Shown one piece after another: positions 35,590 through 44,283 of a DNA stretch of 64,000 bases. A program made the position numbers and the translations under genes. Source of the DNA: Myxacorys almedinensis A (GTDB taxonomy: Bacteria; Cyanobacteriota; Cyanobacteriia; Leptolyngbyales; Leptolyngbyaceae); NCBI RefSeq assembly GCF_010091945.1, contig NZ_WVIE01000015.1, positions 1-64,000 of the forward strand, written 5' to 3'. Within the stretch, counting starts at the first letter, position 1. Every line of letters starts with the position of its first letter. A model generated the notes under the pieces. The model saw nothing but the letters and a program-made list of their open reading frames with translations. It was not told where the DNA came from and made no database searches.

Positions 35590-37314
35590 TTGAAACATCG
35601 CTCTAGCTACTGGCAAATTCTTCCCTACGTGCGCCCTCAGTGGAAAACCATTGCACAGGCGACGGCGTGTACCTTGGTGCTGACGGCAACGTGGCCTGTG
35701 TTGGCATGGCTGGCAAAGCAGATGTCTGAGCTTGTCGCGGCGGGACGGGTAAGCGCGGTGGCTGAGCTAGCGGGTTTTGCGGCGCTGGTTTGGGCAAGTC
35801 AAAAACTGGCTCAGTATGGGCAGGATACGCTGATGGCAAAGGCGGCGCTGTCGATCGCGCTGCAACTCCGACAACGAACCTACGCGCATATTCAGCAGCT
35901 AAGTTTAAGCTATTTTGAAACGGCACAAACCGGGGACTTGGCGTATCGGCTGACCGAAGATGTCGATCGCATTGGCGAAGTGATTAACAAAGTCTTTCAT
36001 CAGTTTGTGCCAAATGTGCTGCGGCTGGTGATTATGCTGATTTACATGGTCATTCTCAACTGGCAGCTTACTCTGGCAACGCTGATTGTGGCTCCTCTGA
36101 TGGCATTTTTGATTGCCTGGTTTGGGGAGCAGTTGCGGAAGCTTTCGTATAAAAGCCAAAGCCGGGTTTCGGATCTGTCGGCGCTGCTGATCGAGATGTT
36201 TAGCGGGATTCGGCTTGTGCAAGCCTTTGCTGCCGAGGAGTATTCGATCGATCGCTTTAACCATGCCGCGAAGCGAAACTGGCAGGCAAAATATGGAACC
36301 GAGCGTCTACGAGCGATTCAATATCCGGTAGTGGGGTTTTTAGAAGCGCTGAGTATGCTGTCGCTGTTGCTAGTTGGCGGCTATCAGATCTCGCAGGGCA
36401 ATTTAACGGGGAGTGGCTTTATTAGCTATATCGTTGCGGTGGTAATTTTGTTTGAGCCAATTGCAACGGTGACGAACAACTACAACGAGTTTAAGCAAGG
36501 AGAAGCATCGGTCGATCGCATCTTTGAGCTAATCAGGCTGAAGCCGTCGATTGTGGAACAGCCCAACGCCCTGCCCTTACCTGCTGTGAATGGCAAGGTT
36601 GAGTTTGACAGGGTGAGCTTTGCCTATCAAGCGGGGAGACCGGTGCTGCAAGAGTTGAGTTTGCGGGTGCTGCCGGGAGAGATGGTGGCGCTCGTGGGAA
36701 GTTCTGGAGCCGGAAAAACTACGCTTGTGAATTTGATTCCTCGCTTTTACGATCCGCAAGCCGGAGAGATTTGGGTGGATGGCGTGAATATCCGGGATGT
36801 GTCTCTTAAAAGTTTGCGGCGGCAGATCGGAATTGTGCCCCAGGAGACGACGTTGTTCACAGGGACGATCGCGCAAAATATTGCCTTCGGACAGCCGAAA
36901 TTTGAATTAGATGTGGTGAAGGAAGCAGCGAAGATTGCGAATGCCCATCAGTTTATCAGTCAGTTTCCGGACGGGTATAACACATGGGTGGGGGAACGAG
37001 GAGTGAATTTATCGGGTGGGCAGCGACAGAGGCTTGCGATCGCACGAGCCGTCTTGCTCGATCCCCGCATTCTGATTCTCGATGAAGCAACCTCTGCCCT
37101 CGATTCTGAGTCTGAAGCATTGGTACAAGAAGCCCTCGAACGAATCATGGAGAGCCGAACGGTCTTTATTATTGCCCATCGGTTAGCGACTGTTCGCCGG
37201 GTCGATCGTATTTTAGTGCTCGAAAAAGGGCGCGTGGTCGAGTCTGGAACCCATCAGGAACTCCTTGCCGAAGGCGGACGGTATGCAGGGTTCTATGCTC
37301 AACAGTTTAGCTGA
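35590..37314 (+). CDS. ABC exporter, fused permease and ATPase
   Basis: A 574-residue half-transporter expected to act as a dimer. Six transmembrane segments lie in about residues 15-300. The ATPase follows: Walker A GSSGAGKTTLVNL (about 373), Q-loop VPQETTLFTG, signature NLSGGQRQRLAIARA, Walker B RILILDEATSALDS and the H-loop histidine in VFIIAHRLATV. The start is TTG at 35590; an in-frame TAA nine bases upstream forces the start here or downstream. It belongs to the MsbA-like lipid/glycan exporter class (HepA-type in heterocyst formers). The substrate is unknown. A hairpin follows 65 bases after the stop. Confidence 0.93.
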   Translation: MKHRSSYWQILPYVRPQWKTIAQATACTLVLTATWPVLAWLAKQMSELVAAGRVSAVAELAGFAALVWASQKLAQYGQDTLMAKAALSIALQLRQRTYAHIQQLSLSYFETAQTGDLAYRLTEDVDRIGEVINKVFHQFVPNVLRLVIMLIYMVILNWQLTLATLIVAPLMAFLIAWFGEQLRKLSYKSQSRVSDLSALLIEMFSGIRLVQAFAAEEYSIDRFNHAAKRNWQAKYGTERLRAIQYPVVGFLEALSMLSLLLVGGYQISQGNLTGSGFISYIVAVVILFEPIATVTNNYNEFKQGEASVDRIFELIRLKPSIVEQPNALPLPAVNGKVEFDRVSFAYQAGRPVLQELSLRVLPGEMVALVGSSGAGKTTLVNLIPRFYDPQAGEIWVDGVNIRDVSLKSLRRQIGIVPQETTLFTGTIAQNIAFGQPKFELDVVKEAAKIANAHQFISQFPDGYNTWVGERGVNLSGGQRQRLAIARAVLLDPRILILDEATSALDSESEALVQEALERIMESRTVFIIAHRLATVRRVDRILVLEKGRVVESGTHQELLAEGGRYAGFYAQQFS

Positions 37315-37378
37315 AGTGGCAAGGTGTGCCGTAGGTTTGAGACGATGTTGGTTGACCATGAGGTTGATCGAGATACAA

Positions 37379-37404
37379 AGCCCTTCTCTTTAGAAAAAAG
37401 GGCT
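37379..37404. terminator. Hairpin after the ABC exporter
   Basis: AGCCCTT (37379-37385) and AAGGGCT (37398-37404) form a 7-bp stem with a 12-base A/T-rich loop. It is about 65 bases past the exporter stop. The tail on the plus strand is AAAGTC, not T-rich; on the minus strand it is TTTGTATC. A weak terminator candidate. Confidence 0.45.
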
Positions 37405-37502
37405 AAAGTCGGCGCAGTTGGGTGATCCGACGCGGCAAAATTGATCAGCCAATCAGGGTCTAGCCAATCAGAGTCTAGAGGGTAGAGCTTTAGAAACAGC
37501 CA

Positions 37503-37835
37503 TCACCGAGCCGCATCTAGATCCGTGATGGTAGTGCCAAAGTGCTTACATTGGGCGGTTTGGCGGGTCGATAATCCCATCTGTTTTAGCAACCGATTGA
37601 CATGGCGATCGCTAATTTCTACCCCCGTTTCCTTGACCAAATGTCTCTGCAACCAGTGGGCAGTCCAGCGCTCAAACGGGTAGCCAAACTGTTTGGGGCT
37701 ATGGCTAACTAACTCCTTTAGCCGAGTTAGATAGTGGTCGTTAATGGTCTTCGGGCGACCTACAGAAGAGGTCTTCCAAGAACGCTCGGCAAAAGGTTGA
37801 ACGTGCTGTTGAACACTATTTTGCATGGGGAACAC
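37503..37835 (-). CDS. IS630-like winged helix-turn-helix protein, lone
   Basis: A 110-residue basic protein. SSVGRPKTINDHYLTRLKEL and FGYPFERWTAHWLQRHLVKE followed by VEISDRHVNRLLKQMGLSTRQ match the N-terminal DNA-binding wing of IS630-type transposases. The DDE catalytic part that would follow is missing; the frame stops shortly after. It may be a remnant of the transposon or a small DNA-binding protein derived from one. It is followed on its upstream side by AT-rich gene-free DNA. Confidence 0.7.
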   Translation of the reverse strand: MFPMQNSVQQHVQPFAERSWKTSSVGRPKTINDHYLTRLKELVSHSPKQFGYPFERWTAHWLQRHLVKETGVEISDRHVNRLLKQMGLSTRQTAQCKHFGTTITDLDAAR

Positions 37836-38413
37836 TCCTATCGTTCAAACCAACAGTTGGGCTTAAAACTGACGAATCTGCAAACAAATTTTGGCAACGT
37901 TCCCTGATCTAAAATATGTTAAAAACAATACATTCTCTCGCCTAAAAAGCTGAGAGTTTCTACGTTTTTACTTTCAGGCTAGGTCTAACTCAAGCCATGT
38001 CTAAAAAGCCATTTTTTAGGTATTGAGCCATTAGAACTTAACCTCAATAATCACCGTGTAGGCAGATAGATGCGATCGCTTCTTAATCTAAAAATAAACT
38101 TACTAGATTACAAATTATTTCGCAACCTGTATTTACAAACAAAAGACCAAATTATTTAGAAACCCTCATTTTCTTGGATCAAAACTAAAACTTAAAACCA
38201 GAAGTAAGAGAATTGACATCTGTATTTATTATCTAAGTTCTAAAAACGTATTTCTACTCGATGAATTAAGAAATACTGAGTATAAATAATTTGTATTTGG
38301 TCAAAGCTAAGATTAGGAGTGTCAGAGAATGCTTGGAAGGATCGAATCGGGTTTCAAAACATTGTTTTAAACATTATTGTCAGCTTTCTTGTTGCTCGTG
38401 TGAGGCTAATAGC
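37836..38413. other. AT-rich gene-free region
   Basis: About 580 bases of AT-rich DNA with no supported gene. It separates the IS630-like fragment from DUF2584 and has lower GC than the surrounding genes. An open frame extends upstream of the DUF2584 start (38291-38413), but it has no resemblance to the family. The drop in GC together with the adjacent transposase piece suggests insertion and decay. Confidence 0.5.
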
Positions 38414-38683
38414 ATGGGAATGCCCTGTGAAGTTAATTGTATTTTAAAGTTGAGTGCTGGCACCGGGTACCCGACAAAACTGGTGCTGCACAGCGAACAT
38501 CAAGCCACAAAGCCAGGATATCGAATTTTTGCGATCGATCTGCCAATTCCGTTAGTAGACGAAAACTGGCTTACCCATGCTGATGTGGTGATTGATCACC
38601 TCGCGTGGCAACAAAAGCAAACTCAGCTTACCTTCAGAATTGTCCGAATTTATACACAACCGTTTGCAATGAAAGAGGTTTAA
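38414..38683 (+). CDS. DUF2584 family protein
   Basis: About 89 residues from ATG at 38414, beginning MGMPCEVNCILKLSAGTGYP, the usual DUF2584 start. The rest follows the family: LVLHSEHQATKPGYRIF, DLPIPLVDENWLTHADV, LTFRIVRIY. I prefer this start to the longer frame beginning 38291, because the extra 41 residues are cysteine-rich and unlike the family. It is a small soluble protein of unknown function, and it converges with the next gene with a 4-base stop overlap. Confidence 0.87.
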   Translation: MGMPCEVNCILKLSAGTGYPTKLVLHSEHQATKPGYRIFAIDLPIPLVDENWLTHADVVIDHLAWQQKQTQLTFRIVRIYTQPFAMKEV

Positions 38684-39393
38684 CTGCCGCTGCACCGCTG
38701 CTGCCAATCGGGAACAAAGGTTTGCCGTGATGCTAACGATTGCAAGCGATCGCGGTAAGCTTGTAGCGTCGTGCGGTAGGGGGATGCAGCCGGTGGCGCA
38801 GATTGCAGCGCTTGATCAACGACCAGAATTGCCTGCTGCCAATTTTGGCTACAGGTTGCTTGCAGCAATTGCTGATCTAAAATGCCTGTCGATCGCGATG
38901 AACCCACGATCGTAATTCTCGAAAATTGCTGAGTGCTGTTTACCCTGGGGATAGGGAAGTTAGATTGCGATCGTGGCGCTGAATCACGAACGACAACCCC
39001 CGGTGAAATGACAGTGCGTTTTGTGCCAAGGTCGGATGGAATGATCAGGAGAATTTGGGAGCCAAGTGGAGCAAAATCTGGGCTAAAACTGGGGTCACTT
39101 AGTTCTTCTACCGTCGGAGCGACCTGATCAAAAATGACGGGAGGCACAGCAGACGCGCCATTCTCGAAATCAAAATTTGGCTTGCCCAACTGCGACTCTT
39201 GACCCAACTGCGACTTTGGATAAGAACTCGGAATCGAAAGGCTCGATCTGCTTGGATGGTGGCTCGGTGAGTAAATCGGTGAATAAAATTGCGCGATTTG
39301 TGCGATCGCAGGAGAACTGTAAAGCGCGATGATGCCGCTAATTGCCAACCCTCTGTTCACAATGCCCCCTGCGATCGCGGCTCCATTCATCAT
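38680..39393 (-). CDS. Exported serine/proline-rich protein of unknown function
   Basis: A 237-residue protein. A signal peptide covers about residues 1-31 (GLAISGIIALYSSPAIAQ). A low-complexity Ser/Pro/Gln region follows. The C-terminal part has an RITIVGSSRSTGILDQQLL block, then a helical ATCSQNWQQAILVVDQAL and two cysteines (C near 181 and QQRCSGS at the end). I do not recognise the family. The gene overlaps the DUF2584 stop by four bases, on the opposite strand. Confidence 0.72.
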   Translation of the reverse strand: MMNGAAIAGGIVNRGLAISGIIALYSSPAIAQIAQFYSPIYSPSHHPSRSSLSIPSSYPKSQLGQESQLGKPNFDFENGASAVPPVIFDQVAPTVEELSDPSFSPDFAPLGSQILLIIPSDLGTKRTVISPGVVVRDSAPRSQSNFPIPRVNSTQQFSRITIVGSSRSTGILDQQLLQATCSQNWQQAILVVDQALQSAPPAASPYRTTLQAYRDRLQSLASRQTFVPDWQQRCSGS

Positions 39394-39676
39394 GATTTTC
39401 TCCAGAAGAAAAGCTTGTTCTTAGCATTAAACATTTGAGCAAGAGTTGCCTCTACTCAGTGAAAGAAATTAGACCACTTGAACGGCAACATAGGGTGTCA
39501 AACGAAGTATGTCCTGAGAAACAAACACCCGATTGAAACAGGGAACCGAGACGGTGGAGAAACCATCTAAGATCCCGTGCCATCGTTAAGAATCGCAACT
39601 AGTCTGTCACCCATTTTCCACACCCAATCCTCCGGTACATTAAACTAGTCTACGCCCGTAGTTTCTGTTGCATAAA

Positions 39677-40966
39677 ATGAAAACTTGGAAAACGTTTGGA
39701 GTCTTCGCACTGTTAGGAATTGCCCTGAGTTGGCTAGTGAGTTGTAGCCCTGGAAGGGTTTCTTCGGGTGGGGCACAAGGCTCTGGCACGGGAGAAGTCG
39801 AATTTTGGACGATGCAACTGTCTCCTCAGTTTGATGACTATTTCAAACCTCTAATCGCAACCTTTGAGAAAGAAAATCCTGGCACCAAAATCCGGTGGGT
39901 AGATGTGCCGTGGGCAGAAATGGAGCGCAAAATCTTAACGGCGGTGGCGGCAAAAACTGCGCCGGATGTCGTCAATCTAAATCCTGGTTTTGCCTCTCAA
40001 TTAGCCGAACGAAACGCTTGGATGACCTTAGATGACAAAGTACCTGCCGAGGTCAGACAGCAGTATTTTCCTAACATTTGGCAAGCCAGCATTCTCAACA
40101 ATCAAACATTTGGTATTCCGTGGTATTTAACAACGCGAGTTGCGATTTACAACACCGATATTTTTAAGCAAGCTGGGGTAAATACTCCGCCAGCAACTTA
40201 CGCAGAGTTGGCGCAAGCGGCAAAACAAATTAAAGATAAAACCGGCAAATATGCGTTTTTTGCAACGGCAGTTCCGGGAGATTCGGGGGAAATTATGGAG
40301 TCGTTTGTGCAGATGGGGGTTCAGCTTGTGGATGCCCAAGGCAAAGCGGCGTTTAATTCTCCTCAAGGGAAAGCGGCATTTCAGTATTGGGTTGATCTCT
40401 ATAAAAATGGCTTGATGCCGAAAGAAGTGCTCACCGAAGGACATCGCCATGGGATTGATCTTTACCAGCAAGGCGGAACGGCGGTTTTGGCATCGGGTGC
40501 AGAGTTTCTAAAAACCATTGCCAAAAATGCACCTACGATCGCGCAGGTTTCTGATTCTGCGGCTCAAATCACGGGCGAAACCAACAAAAAGAATGTGGCA
40601 GTGATGGATTTGGTGATTCCCAAAGACACCGACCAACCCGATGCGGCACTGAAGTTTGCGCTATTTGTGGCGAACAACGCAAATCAGCTTGCCTTTGCAA
40701 AAGCGGCGAACGTGTTGCCCTCCACCGTTAGCGCTGCGTCTGACCGCTATTTTACGACCATGCCTGCCAACGCCACTGCGATCGACAAAGCCAGAATTGT
40801 GAGTGCGGGTCAGCTTAAGGATGCTGAAGTGTTGATTCCGGTGATGAAGGATGGCAAGCTGCTGCAAAAGACGATTTATGAGAACTTGCAGGCTGCGATG
40901 CTCGGTCAAAAATCGGTGGATCAAGCGATCGCAGATGCTGCCCAAACTTGGAATGCGCGATCGTAG
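39677..40966 (+). CDS. Sugar ABC transporter substrate-binding lipoprotein
   Basis: About 429 residues from ATG at 39677 (a TTG at 39668 is in frame). A lipoprotein signal ends with a lipobox-like LVSC near residue 23. The mature protein has the family 1 solute-binding pattern: VEFWTMQLSPQFDDYFKPLI, NPGTKIRWVDVPWAEMERKIL, APDVVNLNPGFASQLAE, and FGIPWYLTTRVAIYNTDIFK. It should bind a sugar or sugar-derived compound in the periplasm. No permease or ATPase gene is next to it; folC and a phosphonate-type importer follow. The cognate channel must be elsewhere. Confidence 0.9.
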   Translation: MKTWKTFGVFALLGIALSWLVSCSPGRVSSGGAQGSGTGEVEFWTMQLSPQFDDYFKPLIATFEKENPGTKIRWVDVPWAEMERKILTAVAAKTAPDVVNLNPGFASQLAERNAWMTLDDKVPAEVRQQYFPNIWQASILNNQTFGIPWYLTTRVAIYNTDIFKQAGVNTPPATYAELAQAAKQIKDKTGKYAFFATAVPGDSGEIMESFVQMGVQLVDAQGKAAFNSPQGKAAFQYWVDLYKNGLMPKEVLTEGHRHGIDLYQQGGTAVLASGAEFLKTIAKNAPTIAQVSDSAAQITGETNKKNVAVMDLVIPKDTDQPDAALKFALFVANNANQLAFAKAANVLPSTVSAASDRYFTTMPANATAIDKARIVSAGQLKDAEVLIPVMKDGKLLQKTIYENLQAAMLGQKSVDQAIADAAQTWNARS

Positions 40967-41016
40967 GTTTAGCCAGACCGCCGTTCTTCCGAAAACATGA
41001 CGGTCATTTTATAAGC

Positions 41017-42288
41017 TTATTCGGAACCTTGTGGTGTTTGCGTTTTTGCTAAAAAGTCTCCGATGAGATAGAGCGATCCGCACAACACCACGAGTTTTTT
41101 ATCGTTGTTTTCTTCGCACCTAGTGGCATCCAATCCGGCAAAAACATCTTGATAATTTTGACAGTCAACTAATCCTGGGCAAGTTTGGGTTGCCAACGTT
41201 ACCAACTGCTTTGGCTCAGCAGAACTATGCCCCGGAACTGGAACTAAGTAGAGCGAATCTCCAGGCTGCAAGAGCGCTTTGAAGATATCGCTATGATCTT
41301 TAGTAGATAGCATTCCCATTACCCAATGGATAGAGGGTTTATTTAAGGTGTCGATGTAATCTCGTAACGCTTTAGCGCTCTCAACGTTATGTGCGCCATC
41401 AATCAAGATCTTATGTTTTTTCCAGTCACACCACTGTAACCGCCCTGCCCATTTTGTTTTCTCAATGCCGTTGATGATGTTGTGATCTGAAATGTTCCAA
41501 CCGGTGGCTTTGAGGTGAAAAAGAGTTGCGATCGCAAGTCCTACATTCTGTCTCTGCACTGCGGCAGGTAATGGAGGATAATACTGAATTCCATCGTATT
41601 CAACCTGCCCGGTTGCCAACGGCTGGCTCGAACGTGGGGTAATCAACAGGCAAGATAAGGCTTTAATGCGTTGACCAATCACGGTTTGGGCGTCTGAAGG
41701 AAGGGTTGAGAGTGCCACCACTGCCGGACAGTTTGGCTTGAGGATTCCCGCTTTTTCAGCAGCGATTTGCGCGATCGTATCTCCTAATCGCTGCCAGTGT
41801 TCGCGGCTAATCGAGGTGATGATACTAGCGATCGGGCGATCCACCACATTCGTGGCATCAAGCCGCCCACCGAGACCTACTTCTACGATCGCCATGTCCA
41901 CCGCTTGCTCTGCAAAGTAAAGCCACATTGCTGCCGTAATAACTTCAAACTGAGTCGGAGACGGCTGTTTGGGATCAATTGCCGCTTGCACCTTTAGCAA
42001 AACGCGATACAGATCATCTGGTGAAATTGGCTGCCCATTGATACAAATTCGTTCGCACCAGTGAATTAAATGAGGCGAGGTATAACGCCCTACCTTATAG
42101 CCTGCCTCTGCTAAAACGGAAGATAAATAAGCGCACACAGAGCCTTTACCATTGCTGCCTGCAACATGAATAATCGGCACATGATGCTCCGGATGGTCTA
42201 ATGCCGCAAGAAGCGTCAGGCTGGCTTCAAGCCCCAGATTGACCCCGAATAATTCAAACTGTTGTAGAAATTGTTCAACCTTTAACAT
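41017..42288 (-). CDS. folC: Bifunctional folylpolyglutamate synthase/dihydrofolate synthase
   Basis: About 423 residues from the ATG at 42286-42288 (MLKVEQFLQQFELFGVNLGLE); a start at 42333 would add 15. It adds glutamate to dihydropteroate and to folates. The ATP-binding P-loop is VAGSNGKGSVCAYLSSVL (about residue 40). Later Mur-ligase features are ITAAMWLYFAEQAVDMAIVEVGLGGRLDATN, SIITSISREHWQRLGD and ILIDGAHNVESAKAL. The length fits bacterial FolC. It is convergent with the sugar-binding lipoprotein gene. Confidence 0.94.
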   Translation of the reverse strand: MLKVEQFLQQFELFGVNLGLEASLTLLAALDHPEHHVPIIHVAGSNGKGSVCAYLSSVLAEAGYKVGRYTSPHLIHWCERICINGQPISPDDLYRVLLKVQAAIDPKQPSPTQFEVITAAMWLYFAEQAVDMAIVEVGLGGRLDATNVVDRPIASIITSISREHWQRLGDTIAQIAAEKAGILKPNCPAVVALSTLPSDAQTVIGQRIKALSCLLITPRSSQPLATGQVEYDGIQYYPPLPAAVQRQNVGLAIATLFHLKATGWNISDHNIINGIEKTKWAGRLQWCDWKKHKILIDGAHNVESAKALRDYIDTLNKPSIHWVMGMLSTKDHSDIFKALLQPGDSLYLVPVPGHSSAEPKQLVTLATQTCPGLVDCQNYQDVFAGLDATRCEENNDKKLVVLCGSLYLIGDFLAKTQTPQGSE

Positions 42289-42497
42289 GCTGTAGGATGC
42301 TATTCGATGGGGAGAGGGTTGAGGTGAGAGCAATACAAGGTATCTTAATGTTTAATTGAGTCTATCTACTTATTCTAAAGCGATTGTTTATGAGTTGAAT
42401 CAACGGATGGTACTTAGCTTAAATTAAACGATCAAATCTACAGATTGCTAACTCAATATGGTATCTTCCAAGTTTAGAAATAGGTATATCGCAATCG

Positions 42498-43418
42498 ATG
42501 AAAAAACTGTTGGTTTCTGGATTTCTCTTACTATCGCTTTTACCATTGGCGGCATGTTCTAATCATTCTTCTCCTAGCTCATCTGCTAATTCTGCTGCAC
42601 AAGCCAAAACCTTTGTGACAGGCGCGATTCCCGACCAAGACCCTGAAAAACTCCAGCGACTCTACGGCAAGCTCTCTAGCTATTTAGAACAAGAATTGGG
42701 AGTAGCAGTGAGCTATCAGCCCGTCACCGATTATACCGCTGCCGTGACTGCATTTAAGGTGGGAGATTTAGATATGGTGTGGTTTGGCGGTTTAACGGGG
42801 GTGCAAGCCCGGCTGCAAGTGCCTGGCGCGGAGGCTTTATCTCAGCGAGATATTGATGCTCGGTTTCATAGTGTCTTGATCGCGAACAAAAATAGCGCTC
42901 TTAAGCCGATGAGGGATGCTCAAGAATTGACCAACCTTAAAGGGCGCACCTTCACATTTGGGAGTGAGTCGTCAACCTCTGGTCGGTTGATGCCGCAATA
43001 TTTTCTACAGCAGGCAGGGGTTACCTTAACCGATTTCAAAGGACAAGCAGGATTTTCTAAAAACCACGATGCCACAATCGAGCTTGTGACTGCCGGAACC
43101 TATGACGCTGGTGCGCTGAACGAGCAAGTTTGGCAGAAACGCTTGATGGAAGGCAAGATCGATCAGAGCCGGGTAGAAGTGATTTGGCGATCGCCAGAAT
43201 ATTACGACTATCATTGGGTGATCAATCCAAGTGTAAAGCAGCGCTTTGGAGAAGATTTTCCCCAAAAAGTGCAGGCGGCGTTGATGAAGCTTGACCCCAC
43301 TGTGCCGGAGCAAAAGGAGATTTTGGAGTTGTTTGGCGCGGAGAAATTTATAGCGACGAAGAATGAGAATTATGCTCAGATTGAGCAGGTTGGGCGAGAG
43401 ATTGGCAAAATTAAGTAG
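42498..43418 (+). CDS. PhnD-like (putative selenate/phosphonate-type) ABC substrate-binding protein
   Basis: A 306-residue lipoprotein with a lipobox (LPLAACS, Cys near residue 20). The mature part starts AIPDQDPEKLQRLYGKLSSYL, with VAVSYQPVTDYTAAVTAF and LDMVWFGGLTGVQARL, a pattern I associate with proteins named putative selenate ABC substrate-binding protein and more broadly with PhnD. The ligand is an oxyanion or phosphonate, not fixed by sequence. It heads a three-gene importer with the ATPase 115 bases downstream and the fused permease three bases after that. Confidence 0.88.
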   Translation: MKKLLVSGFLLLSLLPLAACSNHSSPSSSANSAAQAKTFVTGAIPDQDPEKLQRLYGKLSSYLEQELGVAVSYQPVTDYTAAVTAFKVGDLDMVWFGGLTGVQARLQVPGAEALSQRDIDARFHSVLIANKNSALKPMRDAQELTNLKGRTFTFGSESSTSGRLMPQYFLQQAGVTLTDFKGQAGFSKNHDATIELVTAGTYDAGALNEQVWQKRLMEGKIDQSRVEVIWRSPEYYDYHWVINPSVKQRFGEDFPQKVQAALMKLDPTVPEQKEILELFGAEKFIATKNENYAQIEQVGREIGKIK

Positions 43419-43533
43419 GCGCGATCGCACTCGCCAATCTGAGATCCTCGCTGGGGCAGTTGGGATTGAAGGCTGCCTGAGATTCTATAGTTAAAGTTGC
43501 ATAATGAATTGAGTTCCTTAACGCCGTCTACCG

Positions 43534-44280
43534 ATGTCATCGGCTCCTGTGATTTCCCTCGATCGTGTTACGTTTCGGTTTGGGCAGTTTGTTGCTTTAG
43601 CCGACGTTTCGCTGCACATTGGGATGGGGCAACGGGTGGCACTTGTGGGGTCGAGCGGAGCCGGAAAGAGTACGCTGATTCGATTGATGAATGGAACGCT
43701 GCAACCCACACAAGGAGAAATCCGAGCGTTTGGGCAGGAATTAAGCCAACTTAAACCGCAACGTCTTCGCCAAATTCAACGCCAAATCGGAACAATTTAT
43801 CAGCAATTACATTTAGTTGATAATCTGCGAGTGATTCATAACGTCAATGCTGGGCATCTAGGGCGGTGGTCTTTTTGGAAAGCATTGATCTCTCTAGTTG
43901 TGCCGCTTGATCTGCCCACAGCAACGAATGCCTTAACTCAAGTTGGCATTTTAGAAAAGCTCTACGAGCGTACTGATCGGCTTTCTGGAGGGCAACAGCA
44001 GCGCGTCGCGATCGCGCGAGTTCTTGTCCAAGATCCTCTGGTGATTCTCGCCGATGAACCCATTTCGAGCCTCGATCCCCAACTCAGCCGCGATGTCATG
44101 GAGCTTCTATGCCAGATCTGTGAACCATCGAACCGTTCGCTGGTTGTGAGTTTGCACAATATTGAGTTTGCTTTGCGCTACTGCGATCGCATCATTGCTC
44201 TGCGCCACGGTCGGCTCCTGTTCGATGCTCCAACTGGGTCGGTATCTAACGAAATGATCGCTGATCTATATCGTCTCTAA
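43534..44280 (+). CDS. PhnC-like ABC transporter ATPase
   Basis: A 248-residue ATPase energising the importer with the neighbouring lipoprotein and permease. Walker A is [13 protein letters not shown] (about residue 36), the Q-loop [13 protein letters not shown], the signature [16 protein letters not shown] (about 145), Walker [16 protein letters not shown], and the H-loop [12 protein letters not shown]. It follows the phosphonate-type subfamily. It ends four bases before the permease start, so the two are co-transcribed and probably coupled. Confidence 0.93.
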   Translation: MSSAPVISLDRVTFRFGQFVALADVSLHIGMGQRVALVGSSGAGKSTLIRLMNGTLQPTQGEIRAFGQELSQLKPQRLRQIQRQIGTIYQQLHLVDNLRVIHNVNAGHLGRWSFWKALISLVVPLDLPTATNALTQVGILEKLYERTDRLSGGQQQRVAIARVLVQDPLVILADEPISSLDPQLSRDVMELLCQICEPSNRSLVVSLHNIEFALRYCDRIIALRHGRLLFDAPTGSVSNEMIADLYRL

Positions 44281-44283
44281 GCC

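Noticed and set aside
38291-38413. Upstream extension of the DUF2584 gene
   Set aside because: Cysteine-rich and unlike the family, whose proteins begin MGMPC.
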